Counted from the stretch's first letter, positions 36,133 through 45,206 are shown. The stretch: DNA of 64,000 bases from Pseudomonas sp. SDI (GCF_003105155.1 NZ_QETK01000022.1:1-64000); one strand, 5' to 3'. Made by a program: numbers and translations. Notes: a model not told the origin generated them from the letters alone.

Positions 36133-36585
36133 TCAGCAGGGCTGCGCCCGCAGCAGGCTGACCTGACGCAGGTGCGGGCGGGTATCGATCGGGAGCGGCG
36201 TCGGTACGGTTCGCCAGTCGACCCACAGGCACAGGGCGCTGAGGCGGGTCTGGCCGTGCAGGCCGATCTCGGTTGGGTGGAAGTCGCGGCGATAGCGCGC
36301 CAGGCTCACGCCTTCGGCGCTAACCTGTTGGGCGCTGGCGAGGGTGGCTTTGGCCAGGGCCGGCAGTTGTGCCTGGGCGAGGGTAAAGTGCAGTTCGCTG
36401 CGCGGGTCGAGATAGCCGGCGGCGCGGCTGCGTTGCCAGAGCTGTTGCCACTGGCTGCTGCCGGCCGTTTGCGCCAGGGTCTGGCCGAGGCTGTGCAGGG
36501 TCTCTGGGGGGAGTTGCGCGGTGCTCAAGGCGTGGCTGTCTAGGCTGATCAGCAGCACCAGGCAGCCCGGAAGGGCATGTTTCAT
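36133..36585 (-). CDS. Hypothetical secreted protein
   Basis: A 150-residue protein of no recognised family. It begins with a signal peptide (MKHALPGCLVLLISLDSHALS) and continues with Gln/Ala-rich helical sequence (LHSLGQTLAQTAGSSQWQQLWQRS). The mature C-terminal half contains one Cys in LCLWVDWR and another at the C-terminus (RAQPC). The ATG at 36585 was preferred because the signal peptide starts there. Confidence 0.55.
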   Translation of the reverse strand: MKHALPGCLVLLISLDSHALSTAQLPPETLHSLGQTLAQTAGSSQWQQLWQRSRAAGYLDPRSELHFTLAQAQLPALAKATLASAQQVSAEGVSLARYRRDFHPTEIGLHGQTRLSALCLWVDWRTVPTPLPIDTRPHLRQVSLLRAQPC

Positions 36586-36739
36586 GGGGCATCTCGCAGT
36601 TGGCTGGGCAACGGCCCGGGGCCTCATGGTTGCAAGGGCCACAGACGGAAAAAACCGGGAAAACATCCTCCCGCAGCCTGTATCATGGCCGCCGGCCGAT
36701 CGGTGGCCGTTCAATTGTCAATGCCGCAAGGATTTTTCC

Positions 36740-36928
36740 ATGACTCAAGGCCAACGCCTGAAATACTCGATCCTGATTTCCCTGGTCGTACTGGGGGCCA
36801 TGCTGGGCCTGTCGTACCTGCAGAAGCAGGGCATCATCAGCGAGCAGGTGTTTCAGTACGTCGCCATCGGGATTGCCGTGGTGGTGGTGATCGTCAACGG
36901 GATCATGCGCCGCAAGGTCAAGTTCTAA
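36740..36928 (+). CDS. Small two-helix membrane protein
   Basis: A 62-residue protein with two hydrophobic segments (YSILISLVVLGAMLGLSYL and FQYVAIGIAVVVVIVNGIM) and a basic tail RRKVKF. AAGGA lies 8 bp upstream of the ATG. It has no known family; orientation and length suggest a membrane-embedded accessory peptide. It is convergent with the Fur-like gene. Confidence 0.65.
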   Translation: MTQGQRLKYSILISLVVLGAMLGLSYLQKQGIISEQVFQYVAIGIAVVVVIVNGIMRRKVKF

Positions 36929-36938
36929 GCAGTAGGCG

Positions 36939-36964
36939 CTGCGGCCGGCCAGCGCCGGCCGCAG
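36939..36964. terminator. Strong stem-loop between convergent genes
   Basis: CTGCGGCCGG-N6-CCGGCCGCAG, a perfect 10-bp stem. It lacks a T-run but separates two convergent genes, so a shared terminator is likely. Confidence 0.5.
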
Positions 36965-36966
36965 GT

Positions 36967-37353
36967 TCAGCGGGCGCTGCCGTCGAGCACGGCCCGGGCC
37001 TCGGGGTTGAGGCTGTAGCATTTGTCGCTGCCCAGGCTGATTACGCCTTCGGCACACAGGCGCTTGAGCACCTCGCGCACACTGAGGAACGACAGCGGAA
37101 TATCCAGCTGTTCGAGCTGGCTGTGGACCCCGCGCACGCCGATGCTGCGACCATGCCGGTCGGCCATGTGCAGCGCATCGATGACTTTGAGACGAATCAG
37201 GCTGGTGCGCAGACCGAACGCCTTGAGTAGCTCGCGGATGTGTTCGTTACCGGCGCGTTCCTCGCTGTCCGGTACCTCGGCCTGACCCTGCAACGGGGCG
37301 TTGGCCTTGCGTCTGAAGCGTGCCGGGGTAACCGGCTGTTGCTGGTTGTACAT
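36967..37353 (-). CDS. Fur-like winged-helix protein lacking the metal-binding domain
   Basis: A 128-residue protein. The central part (GLRTSLIRLKVIDALHMA, GVRGVHSQLEQLDIPLSFLSVREVLKRLCAEGVI) matches the Fur/Zur DNA-binding wing, but the His/Cys-rich dimer and metal domain that normally follows is absent. Comparable short proteins are annotated as Fe2+/Zn2+ uptake regulators in other pseudomonads. It could act as a DNA-binding decoy or a metal-independent regulator. It lies 208 bp from the divergent pvdQ gene. Confidence 0.75.
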   Translation of the reverse strand: MYNQQQPVTPARFRRKANAPLQGQAEVPDSEERAGNEHIRELLKAFGLRTSLIRLKVIDALHMADRHGRSIGVRGVHSQLEQLDIPLSFLSVREVLKRLCAEGVISLGSDKCYSLNPEARAVLDGSAR

Positions 37354-37495
37354 GCGAAAACTCCCTTTTCAGAGCCTGTCCAATTTGCGATTGCCGCTCA
37401 CACCTAATAAGACGTATGAGCAGGGCAAATCTGCAGCCTCTGAAGAAAAATATTGCCCCTCTCTTTCTCAAGACGAACAACTCGGGCAAATCACG

Positions 37496-37518
37496 TAAAT
37501 TTTCCACCTGAAATTCGT
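37496..37518 (+). promoter_or_regulatory. Iron-starvation (PvdS-type) promoter candidate for pvdQ
   Basis: TAAAT (37496-37500) and CGT (37516-37518) are spaced by 15 bp, one less than the TAAAT-N16-CGT pattern of PvdS-type sigma factors. It lies 44 bp before the pvdQ start. Confidence 0.4.
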
Positions 37519-37561
37519 TTCACTCAGACTGAATTCCCATCCTGACCCTGCCGGAGTCCGT

Positions 37562-39886
37562 GTGATCACCCACCGCCCGCTTTCCACCCTGTGTCTGGTC
37601 GCCGCCCTGGTCGGCCTCAGCCTTTCTGCCCAGGCCCGCGTGGGGCCCGGGGAGGTCAGCGCCGAGATCCGTCGCAGCAGCTTCGGCGTGCCGCATATCC
37701 TGGCCAAGGACGAACGTGGCCTGGGCTACGGCATCGGCTATGCCTATGCGCAGGACAACCTGTGCCTGCTCGGCAACGAAGTGCTGACGGTGAGCGGCGA
37801 GCGTTCGCGGTTCTTCGGCCCGCTGGGGAAAACCCTGGAGCAACGCGAAAACCTCACCAGCGATCTGTTTTTCAACTGGCTGAATACGCCGACCGCGGTG
37901 TTCGGTTTCTGGCAGGCGCAGCCGCAGCCGATTCGCTCGCTGCTCGAAGGTTATGCCCTGGGCTACAACCGGGCGCTGCTCGAGCGCCGTGCGCAGGGCT
38001 TGCCCGCCGGGTGCCTGCAAGGCGAATGGCTACGGCCGATCACGGCGCTTGATCTGGTCAAATTGACCCGCCGGCTGCTGGTGGAGGGCGGGATCGGGCA
38101 ATTTGCCGAGGCGTTGGTCGCGGCCGCGCCACCCAAGGCCTCGGCGGCGCTGGAGCGCAGTGACTTCGCCGGGGCTCAGGCGCGCCGCGAGCGATTCGCC
38201 CTCGAACGCGGCAGCAATGCCGTGGCAATTGGTCACGAGCGTTCGTTCAACGGCCGCGGCATGCTCCTGGCCAACCCGCATTTCCCGTGGGCCGGCGGTA
38301 TGCGCTTCTACCAGATGCAACTGAGCGTGCCGGGCAAGCTCGATGTGATGGGCGCGGCGCTGCCAGGCTTGCCGTTGATCAATATCGGCTTCAACCGGCA
38401 CTTGGCCTGGACGCACACGGTGGACACCTCCAAGCACTTCACGGTGTTCCGTTTGCAGCTCGACCCCAAGGACCCGACCCATTATCTGCTCGATGGCAAG
38501 TCGTTGCCGTTGCGCCGGCAGACACTGACGGTCACGGTCAAAGGTGACGACGGCCAGTTGCGCCCGGTGAGCCGCGATGTGTTCAGCTCCGGTTTCGGCC
38601 CGGTGGTGGTCTGGCCAGGCATGCTCGACTGGACCCCGCAGGTCGCCTTCAGCCTACGCGATGCCAACCTGGAGAACACCCGGGTGCTGCAGCAGTGGTA
38701 CCGCATGAATCAGGCCGACAGCCTCAAAGCGTTGCAGCAGTCGGTGCAGGACCTGCAGGGCATCCCGTGGGTCAATACGCTGGCGGTGGATGCCAAGGGC
38801 AATACGCTGTACCTGAACCAGTCGGTGGTGCCTTACGTCGATCAGGCCTTGCTTGCACAGTGCAGTGATCCCGCGGCGGGGCAGGAGCTGATCGTGCTCG
38901 ATGGTTCGCGCAGCGCCTGCAATTGGAAGGTCGATCCGCGCGCGGCGCAGCCGGGGATCTTCCCGGCGCAGCTGCAACCGTCACTGGCGCGTACCGACTT
39001 TATCCAGCACGCCAACGATTCGGCCTGGCTGGTCAACCCGGCGCAGCCGTTGCGCGGCTTTTCGCCGCTGATCAGCCGCGACGGCCAGCCGCTGGGGCCA
39101 CGTAGCCGGTTTGCCCTGGAACGTCTGGCGCAGTTGCAGAACGCCGGCAAGATTACCCCGGCCGATCTGCAGAACATGGTGATGGACGACCAGGTGTACC
39201 TGGCCGAGCTGCTGCTGCCGGACCTGCTGCACTGGTGTGACAGCGTGGCCGGGGATGCCCGGCTGGCAGCGCTGTGTGTCAGTCTCAAGGCCTGGGATGG
39301 CAAGACGAATCTGCAGAGCGGCATCGGCCTGGTGCATTTCCAGAACATTGTCCAGGGGTTGAACAAGCACGGCGGCTTCTGGCGGCTGGCGTTCGATCCG
39401 GCCGACCCGCAGCATACCCCGCGCGGGCTGGCAGTCGAGCGCGCCGAGGTGGCCGCGCACCTGCATGAGGCGGCGCTGGCGTCGCTCAAGCAGGTGCAGG
39501 CAGCCGGGCTGAACGCGCACAGCCGCTGGGGGCAGATCCAGCAGGCTGTGGATGGCACGCCGATTCATGGCGGGCCGGCCAACCTGGGGGTGTACAACGC
39601 GATCCAGAGTATCGAGGTGGCGCCTGGCAAACGTGTGGTGGTGAGCGGTACCAGCTATCTGCAGGTAGTCACGTTCGACGACCAGGGGCCACAGGCCCTG
39701 GGGCTGCTGGCGTTCTCGCAATCGAGCGAGAAGGGCGCAGTGCATGCCAGCGACCAGACCCGGGCATTTTCGGCCAAGCAGTGGCAGCGGATTCCGTTTA
39801 CCGAAGCGCAGATCAAGGCGGATCCGCAGTATCGGTCGCTGCTGATTCGTGAGGCGGAGCCGGTGGTGGTTGAGGGCAAGCCTTGA
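37562..39886 (+). CDS. pvdQ: Penicillin-acylase-family acyl-homoserine-lactone/pyoverdine acylase PvdQ
   Basis: A 774-residue Ntn-hydrolase precursor exported by a signal peptide (ending AQA). Self-cleavage should occur at Gly217-Ser218 in LERGSNAVAIG, making Ser218 the catalytic N-terminus of the beta chain. His in LAWTHTVDTS and Asn in NDSAWL complete the site. Long stretches agree with P. aeruginosa PvdQ (e.g. DERGLGYGIGYAYA, LANPHFPW). It removes the acyl chain from pyoverdine precursors and degrades long-chain AHLs. Start GTG at 37562 has GGAG upstream. No other pvd genes are present here. Confidence 0.92.
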   Translation: MITHRPLSTLCLVAALVGLSLSAQARVGPGEVSAEIRRSSFGVPHILAKDERGLGYGIGYAYAQDNLCLLGNEVLTVSGERSRFFGPLGKTLEQRENLTSDLFFNWLNTPTAVFGFWQAQPQPIRSLLEGYALGYNRALLERRAQGLPAGCLQGEWLRPITALDLVKLTRRLLVEGGIGQFAEALVAAAPPKASAALERSDFAGAQARRERFALERGSNAVAIGHERSFNGRGMLLANPHFPWAGGMRFYQMQLSVPGKLDVMGAALPGLPLINIGFNRHLAWTHTVDTSKHFTVFRLQLDPKDPTHYLLDGKSLPLRRQTLTVTVKGDDGQLRPVSRDVFSSGFGPVVVWPGMLDWTPQVAFSLRDANLENTRVLQQWYRMNQADSLKALQQSVQDLQGIPWVNTLAVDAKGNTLYLNQSVVPYVDQALLAQCSDPAAGQELIVLDGSRSACNWKVDPRAAQPGIFPAQLQPSLARTDFIQHANDSAWLVNPAQPLRGFSPLISRDGQPLGPRSRFALERLAQLQNAGKITPADLQNMVMDDQVYLAELLLPDLLHWCDSVAGDARLAALCVSLKAWDGKTNLQSGIGLVHFQNIVQGLNKHGGFWRLAFDPADPQHTPRGLAVERAEVAAHLHEAALASLKQVQAAGLNAHSRWGQIQQAVDGTPIHGGPANLGVYNAIQSIEVAPGKRVVVSGTSYLQVVTFDDQGPQALGLLAFSQSSEKGAVHASDQTRAFSAKQWQRIPFTEAQIKADPQYRSLLIREAEPVVVEGKP

Positions 39887-39898
39887 GCTGATGACCCT

Positions 39899-39940
39899 AT
39901 CGCGGCACGAGTCGGATCGCCGCACCGCCGCCCACAGTGG
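39899..39940. repeat. REP-like repeat
   Basis: ATCGCGGCACGAGTCGG then CCGCCGCCCACA. It lies between the convergent pvdQ and trhP genes. Confidence 0.5.
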
Positions 39941-39998
39941 TCCGGTGTATGCCGTTCCGTGTGGGAGTGGGCTAGTGCGATGCGGCCGGCAAGAGCCG

Positions 39999-41318
39999 CT
40001 ACGGGTTCAGGTCTCGCAACAACAAGCCAAAGCTCAGCTCTACCTGCTCCGGAATCGGCAGATACACGGTGTGCCCATCCCCCGGTGCCACTTCGATCGG
40101 GTTGCCCTGGCGATCGCGCAACTGGTTCAGGTCGAAGTGGTAGTTGCCGCGTGGCGTCATCAATTCCAGGTGATCGCCCAGCGCAAAGCGATTCTTCACC
40201 TGCACTTCGGCCAGCCCGCCAACCCGCTCCCCGGTCAGCTCGCCAACGAACTGCTGACGATCGGACACCGAGTTGCCGCGTTGGTAGTTCTGGTACTCGT
40301 CGTGCACATGCCGACGCAAAAAGCCTTCGGTATAACCCCGCTGCGCCAGTGACTCCAGGTTGAGCATCAGCGACCGGTCGAACTCGCGCCCTTCGACCGC
40401 GTCATCGATTGCCTGACGATACGCCTGGGTGGTGCGCGCGCAGTAGAAGTGCGATTTGGTCCGCCCCTCGATCTTCAGCGAATGCACACCCATCCGTGTC
40501 AGCCGCTCGACATGCTGCACCGCGCGCAGGTCCTTGGCGTTCATGATGTAGGTGCCATGCTCGTCTTCGAACGCCGGCATGTCCTCGCCCGGCCGATTGC
40601 TTTCCTGCAACACGAACACCTGCTCGGTCGGTGCGCCGATGCCCAGGGTCGGGTCGACCTGGCGGACGATATCGCCGGTTTCGTTCTCGGTGGCCGGGGT
40701 GGCGCTGTATTTCCAGCGGCAGGCGTTGGTGCAACTGCCCTGATTGGCGTCGCGCCGGTTCAGGTAGCCGGACAACAGGCAGCGCCCGGAATAGGCCATG
40801 CACAGCGCACCATGGACAAACACTTCGAGCTCCATTGCCGGGACCTGCTGGCGAATCTCCTCGATCTCCTCCAACGACAGCTCGCGTGACAGGATCACCC
40901 GTGTCAGGCCCATCTGCTGCCAGAACCGCACACTGGCCCAGTTGACCGTGTTGGCCTGTACCGAGAGGTGAATCGGCATCTGCGGGAAGTGCTCACGAAC
41001 CAGCATGATCAATCCAGGATCGGACATGATCAGCGCATCTGGCGCCATCTCGATCACGGGTGCGAGGTCTTTGAGGAAGGTCTTCAGCTTGGCGTTGTGT
41101 GGGGCAATGTTCACCACCACGTAGAAGCGCTTGCCCTGAGCCTGCGCCTCGCGGATGCCGAGGGCCAGGTTGGCGTGGTCGAATTCGTTGTTGCGCACCC
41201 GCAGGCTATAGCGCGGCTGGCCGGCGTAAACCGCATCGGCGCCGTAGGCGAAGGCGTAGCGCATGTTCTTCAGGGTGCCGGCAGGGGCCAGCAATTCGGG
41301 TCGGGCGAGAAGGGTCAT
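39999..41318 (-). CDS. trhP: U32-family tRNA uridine hydroxylase TrhP (YegQ)
   Basis: A 439-residue peptidase-U32-type protein. Motifs are RPELLAPAGTLKNMRYAF, the U32 signature ELEVFVHGALCMAYSGRCLLS and NQGSCTNACRWKY, with conserved Cys residues that would hold an Fe-S cluster. In E. coli YegQ/TrhP makes 5-hydroxyuridine at tRNA position 34 from prephenate. Length is near the E. coli protein, much shorter than RlhA. It is divergent from the AI-2E gene. Confidence 0.9.
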   Translation of the reverse strand: MTLLARPELLAPAGTLKNMRYAFAYGADAVYAGQPRYSLRVRNNEFDHANLALGIREAQAQGKRFYVVVNIAPHNAKLKTFLKDLAPVIEMAPDALIMSDPGLIMLVREHFPQMPIHLSVQANTVNWASVRFWQQMGLTRVILSRELSLEEIEEIRQQVPAMELEVFVHGALCMAYSGRCLLSGYLNRRDANQGSCTNACRWKYSATPATENETGDIVRQVDPTLGIGAPTEQVFVLQESNRPGEDMPAFEDEHGTYIMNAKDLRAVQHVERLTRMGVHSLKIEGRTKSHFYCARTTQAYRQAIDDAVEGREFDRSLMLNLESLAQRGYTEGFLRRHVHDEYQNYQRGNSVSDRQQFVGELTGERVGGLAEVQVKNRFALGDHLELMTPRGNYHFDLNQLRDRQGNPIEVAPGDGHTVYLPIPEQVELSFGLLLRDLNP

Positions 41319-41439
41319 GATCGGGCTGCGGCAAAAGGCGAGGATGCTAGCGCCAGTGCCGAAGGCTTTTATTGATCTACGGCAAGGGCACTTTCCGTTG
41401 TGCGCCGCGCACTAACGTTCAGAGCGCAAAAGAGCGGAC

Positions 41440-41883
41440 ATGAACGAAACAGTTTTGCAGCACAAGGCCCTGCTGGTGTTACTGGCCCTGGTCAGCATTG
41501 CCTTCATCTGGATTCTGCTGCCGTACTACGGTGCGGTGTTCTGGGCGGTGCTGATGGGTTTTCTGTCGCTACTGCCGGCAGTGGGGGCGGGGATCGTTTG
41601 GGGGCCGGTGGAGGCGTATTTCCTGCTCAACGGGATGATCTGGCAAGGGGTGGTGCTGACGGCCTTCGGCGTACTGGTGATCGGCATGGTCGACAACGTG
41701 TTGCGGCCGATCCTGGTCGGCAAGGACACGCGCATGCCCGATTACCTGATCCTCATCTCGACCCTCGGCGGCCTGGCTGTGTTTGGCCTCAACGGCTTTG
41801 TGATCGGGCCGTTGATTGCCGCCTTGTTCATGTCCAGCTGGAGCATCTTCGTTGCCACCAAGCCGCAGGTGCAGTTGCCGTGA
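41440..41883 (+). CDS. AI-2E-family permease with a large internal deletion
   Basis: A 147-residue remnant of a normally about 350-residue AI-2E/YhhQ-like permease. Residues 1-37 (LVLLALVSIAFIWILLPYYG to AVFWAV) are the family N-terminus. The next residues (LMGFLSLLPAVGAGIVWGP) belong to the C-terminal third, followed by VDNVLRPILVGKD and LAVFGLNGFVIGP. About 200 codons are missing in frame, probably by recombination at a short TGGGCGGTGCTGATG-like match near 41541-41556. The reading frame stays open, but transport is unlikely. Confidence 0.75.
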   Translation: MNETVLQHKALLVLLALVSIAFIWILLPYYGAVFWAVLMGFLSLLPAVGAGIVWGPVEAYFLLNGMIWQGVVLTAFGVLVIGMVDNVLRPILVGKDTRMPDYLILISTLGGLAVFGLNGFVIGPLIAALFMSSWSIFVATKPQVQLP

Positions 41884-41886
41884 TGG

Positions 41887-43992
41887 CTACTTCCAGCGGT
41901 AGGCAACGCCGACATAGGCGCCAAAGCCTTCGCCCGGCGTCGAGCGGGCAGTATCCACGCCCTTGTCGTTATAGCCCGGGGTGACCGTGGCCGCGTAGCG
42001 CTCGTTGGTCAGGTTGCGCAGGTCGAGCCAGGTTTGCCAGTCGTCTTTGGGCGAGGTGTAGCCGACGCTCGCGCCGAGCAGCGCATAGGGATCGGTTGGG
42101 TAGGAATTGGCGTAGTCGACCTGCACCTTGGAGGCCATCTGCGTGTTCAGCCCGGCATAGAAACCGCTCGGGTGATCGAAGCGCAACTCGGCCTGGTAGT
42201 AGTGCATCGGGATGCCGGGCAAGCGGTTGTCGCCGAACTGCGGGTCATCGCGGTAGTGGAAGTCGCTGAAGGTGTAGGCCTGGCGCAGCGATAGCCGGCC
42301 GACCCCGGCGCGCTGCCAGAGCGGGCTGTCGAGGGCGGCTTCGATGCCCTGGTGGACGGTGGGGCTGGCGTTCGCTTCGCCGACGATCGAGGCGGTCGTC
42401 AGGCTCGCTGCCTGGGTTTCCACGGTCAGCAATTCATGACGCACGGCCGAGTAGTACCAGGCCAGGTCCCAGTGGCCCCAGGCAGCATCACCACGGGCGC
42501 CGAGCTCCAGGGTGGTGGCGGTCTGGTTCTGCAGCTCGATGGGCTGAATCTGCCGCCCGCCGATGGCTGGCGAACTCCAGATCAACGCCCACGGGTGCGG
42601 CGGTTCGACCGAGCGGCTGAGGTTGCCATACACCTGCAACTGCGGGCTGATGTCGTAGCGCAGGCCCAAGCGTGGCGCGTAGTCCCAGTCGTGCTGGCTG
42701 ACCTTGCCGCCATCGAGCGGGTAGCTCACGGCACTTTCGCGGCGGGTGTAGATCATCGCCAGCCCGCTGCTCAGCCACAGGTTTGGGATCAGTTCCAGTT
42801 CGTTGCCGATGTGCAGCACGCTGTCGGAGCCCTGGTAGCTGAAGTCGCGGGTGCGGGTGCCGACCGGGGCGCTGGTGGTGTTTTGCACCCGGACGAATTC
42901 CGAAGCGCCAGCGTTGGGCAGGTGCTTGGTCGAGCGCCAGCCGACAGTGGTCTTGCTCTCGTGGCCGAACAGGGTATCGCGGCGGACGTAGTTCAGGCTG
43001 CCGCTGACATCGCTGTAGGCAACTTTCAGCCGGTTCGGGCCCTCGCGCAGGTCCATCGGGTAGTCGTGATAGACCAGCCCGGCCTCCAGGCGTGAGTCGT
43101 CGTCGAGGTAGAAGGTGGTCTTGTTACCCAGCCAGGTGCTGCCCGGCTGCGGGCGACTGGCGTCGCGGGCCAGATAAACCGGGTTGGCGGCGCGCGGGTC
43201 GTGCTTGATCTGCGCCTGGGTCAGGCGCCCGGCCAGGTCGTTTTCGGTTTCCCGGTAACGCAGGTAGAAGCGGGTCTCCAGGTTCGGGTTGAAGCGGTAG
43301 CCGACGTTGGCCGCGATGCCCTTGGCGCTGCCGCTGCTGTGTTGCTGGTAGCCGTCGTATTCGGCGTCGGTGAGGGCCACGTAGTAGTCGAGGTCGCCGA
43401 GCACTTGCCCGGAACTGACATGTCGTTTCATGTACCCACGGCTGCCGGCCTCAAGGCGCAGCTCCAGCGGCGCAGCGTCATAGCCGGTGTGACTCACGTA
43501 GTTGATCGCGCCGCCCAGGGCGAGGGCGCCCTGGGCGAAGCCGTTGGCGCCGCGTAGCACTTCGGCGCGGCTCAGCCACAGCGGTTCGAACAGTTCGTAG
43601 GGCGTGCCGCCGGGACCGCTCAGCGGCAGCCCGTCGAACAGGGTGTAAACCCCGGAGCCATGGCTGCCGGGCGCACGGTTGATGCCCGAGCCACGAATCG
43701 ACAGCTTGATGCCGTCGTTGCCCGCCGACTGCGCAAACACGCCCGGTTGGTAAGCCAGCACGTCCTGGTTGCTGGCGACGCGACCCTGGCCAACCCGCTG
43801 CATGTCGATCAGGTTGGTGCCGCCGTGCACCTGCTGCAGGCGTTCGCGCGCTTCGTTCAGTTCTGCGCTTTGTTGCTGAGCATCGATCAGTACCTGGCCG
43901 AGTTCCAGCGGTGCAGCGGCCTGCGCCGAGGCGCTGGCGATAAACAGGCCGAGCAGGCCAAGAGAGGAAGGGCAGGGCAAAGAGGGGCGCAT
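41887..43992 (-). CDS. TonB-dependent outer-membrane receptor
   Basis: A 701-residue receptor. A signal peptide (LGLLGLFIASASAQA) is followed by a plug domain (DVLAYQPGVFAQS, IRGSGINRAPGSHGSG, RAEVLRGANGFAQGALALGGAINYVS) and a 22-strand barrel ending YVGVAYRWK. It probably takes up a siderophore or other large ligand using TonB energy. The ligand is unknown; no exact Fur box was seen in the 213-bp space before the LuxR-type gene. No sigma/anti-sigma pair is adjacent. Confidence 0.88.
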   Translation of the reverse strand: MRPSLPCPSSLGLLGLFIASASAQAAAPLELGQVLIDAQQQSAELNEARERLQQVHGGTNLIDMQRVGQGRVASNQDVLAYQPGVFAQSAGNDGIKLSIRGSGINRAPGSHGSGVYTLFDGLPLSGPGGTPYELFEPLWLSRAEVLRGANGFAQGALALGGAINYVSHTGYDAAPLELRLEAGSRGYMKRHVSSGQVLGDLDYYVALTDAEYDGYQQHSSGSAKGIAANVGYRFNPNLETRFYLRYRETENDLAGRLTQAQIKHDPRAANPVYLARDASRPQPGSTWLGNKTTFYLDDDSRLEAGLVYHDYPMDLREGPNRLKVAYSDVSGSLNYVRRDTLFGHESKTTVGWRSTKHLPNAGASEFVRVQNTTSAPVGTRTRDFSYQGSDSVLHIGNELELIPNLWLSSGLAMIYTRRESAVSYPLDGGKVSQHDWDYAPRLGLRYDISPQLQVYGNLSRSVEPPHPWALIWSSPAIGGRQIQPIELQNQTATTLELGARGDAAWGHWDLAWYYSAVRHELLTVETQAASLTTASIVGEANASPTVHQGIEAALDSPLWQRAGVGRLSLRQAYTFSDFHYRDDPQFGDNRLPGIPMHYYQAELRFDHPSGFYAGLNTQMASKVQVDYANSYPTDPYALLGASVGYTSPKDDWQTWLDLRNLTNERYAATVTPGYNDKGVDTARSTPGEGFGAYVGVAYRWK

Positions 43993-44205
43993 CGTACAAC
44001 TCCAACGGCTGCGACTGGCGAAGATGACAGCTCAGACGCACGAAACGGCTGCCGAAGCACGCCAGTTGACGCCGATGCAGCGCAAAACATCGGCGGTCAA
44101 ACCTGTAGCCCGATTCTGTAGTTGCGCCAGGTACAACTGACGTCGCTGGTCGGCTACCGGGGGCAATTCGTATCGTTTGCGCATTCCACTTCGAGTGACA
44201 GCGCT

Positions 44206-44481
44206 ATGAACGATGCTCAAACCAAACCCCAGCCCTTGACCCGAAACCGCCCCAGCGTCGTCGATGGGCAGGGCCAGCCGGTTCGTCTTACACCACGCGA
44301 ACAGGAGGTCCTGTACTACTGCGCGCACGCCAAGACCTCATGGGAGATCGGCCGAATCCTCGGCTGCGAGGCGTCAACCGTTAACTATCACGTCGGCAAC
44401 ATCCTGCGAAAGTTTTCGGTGTGCACGCGGGTTGCGGCGGTCATCAAAGCCTTGCGCTATGGCCTGCTGACCATTCAGTAA
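44206..44481 (+). CDS. Stand-alone LuxR-type HTH regulator
   Basis: A 91-residue protein that is essentially only a LuxR C-terminal HTH: LTPREQEVLYYCAHAKTSWEIGRILGC and VNYHVGNILRKFSVCTRVAAVIKALRYGL. There is no ligand-binding or receiver domain. It is divergent from the TonB receptor gene and lies just before the phage-derived genes. A longer frame starts at 44122, but ATG 44206 leads directly into the conserved part. Confidence 0.82.
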   Translation: MNDAQTKPQPLTRNRPSVVDGQGQPVRLTPREQEVLYYCAHAKTSWEIGRILGCEASTVNYHVGNILRKFSVCTRVAAVIKALRYGLLTIQ

Positions 44482-44517
44482 GGACACAACGTGGCATCAA
44501 CCGAGAAGGAAGCACCT

Positions 44518-44856
44518 ATGCAAAGCCCCCCGTGCAGGCGCTGGCTGGCCAGCCACGACCCGTTCTGGCCCCGCATCGACCTGACTACCCTGCGCCATGC
44601 CCTGGACCTGTGTCCAAGCGTCAGTGATGTCCGACTTGAGCTGGCGACCCGCGTGGCCGTGGACCACGTTGCGCAAGACCTCGCGCATTGGCGCAAGGTG
44701 CTGCGTGAACAAGGTTATCGCTACCTGGAAGACCTGCCAGTCGCCACCGACAAGCAGCCGGGGCTGGCCTGCACCTATCTGCGTGCGGTTCAGGTGCAGA
44801 CGCGTCAGTTGCTGCAGCGCGGGTTTGATTCGGCGGCGGAGGTGAGCCATGAGTGA
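44518..44856 (+). CDS. Phage head-completion protein L-like, C-terminally truncated
   Basis: A 112-residue protein resembling gpL of P2-type phages: FWPRIDLTTLRHALDLC and VSDVRLELATRVAVDHVAQDL correspond to the gpL core that caps DNA-filled heads. P2 gpL is about 170 residues, so the C-terminal part is missing. ATG 44518 has AAGGA upstream; GTG 44491 is an alternative with its own AAGGA. It overlaps the holin gene by 8 bp. Confidence 0.72.
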   Translation: MQSPPCRRWLASHDPFWPRIDLTTLRHALDLCPSVSDVRLELATRVAVDHVAQDLAHWRKVLREQGYRYLEDLPVATDKQPGLACTYLRAVQVQTRQLLQRGFDSAAEVSHE

Positions 44857-45205
44857 GCCAACCAGTGCAGCGGCCTCCAGCGTGCTTGTTGGGCTCAGCC
44901 TGGCCTCGGTGCTGCCTCAGGTCAACGGCGAGGCTGTGTTCGGTGCGTTGCTCGGCGCCTGGCTGGTGGCGGCCACCCGGCGCCGGCTGAAAACCTGGCA
45001 ACGCCTGGGCTCGCTGTTGCTCTCGGCGGGCGTCGGCTACCTGTTTTCACCACAAGTGATGGCACTGGCGCCGTTCTTCGACCCTGGGGTCGCCGCCTTC
45101 GTCGCCGCAGTGCTGGTGATTCCGATCAGCATCAAGGTGATGCTCTGGGTCGGTAAGGCGCAACTGCAGGACATCCTCCAACGCATACGCGGCGGAGGTG
45201 CCTGA
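44849..45205 (+). CDS. Phage holin-like membrane protein
   Basis: A 118-residue protein with about three hydrophobic segments (VLVGLSLASVLPQV, LGSLLLSAGVGYLFSPQVMA, AAFVAAVLVIPISIKVMLW). It matches the holins in P2-type phages of Pseudomonas, which open the inner membrane at lysis. It overlaps the L-like gene and ends 1 bp before the convergent repressor gene. No endolysin follows. Confidence 0.75.
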   Translation: MSEPTSAAASSVLVGLSLASVLPQVNGEAVFGALLGAWLVAATRRRLKTWQRLGSLLLSAGVGYLFSPQVMALAPFFDPGVAAFVAAVLVIPISIKVMLWVGKAQLQDILQRIRGGGA

Positions 45206-45206
45206 C

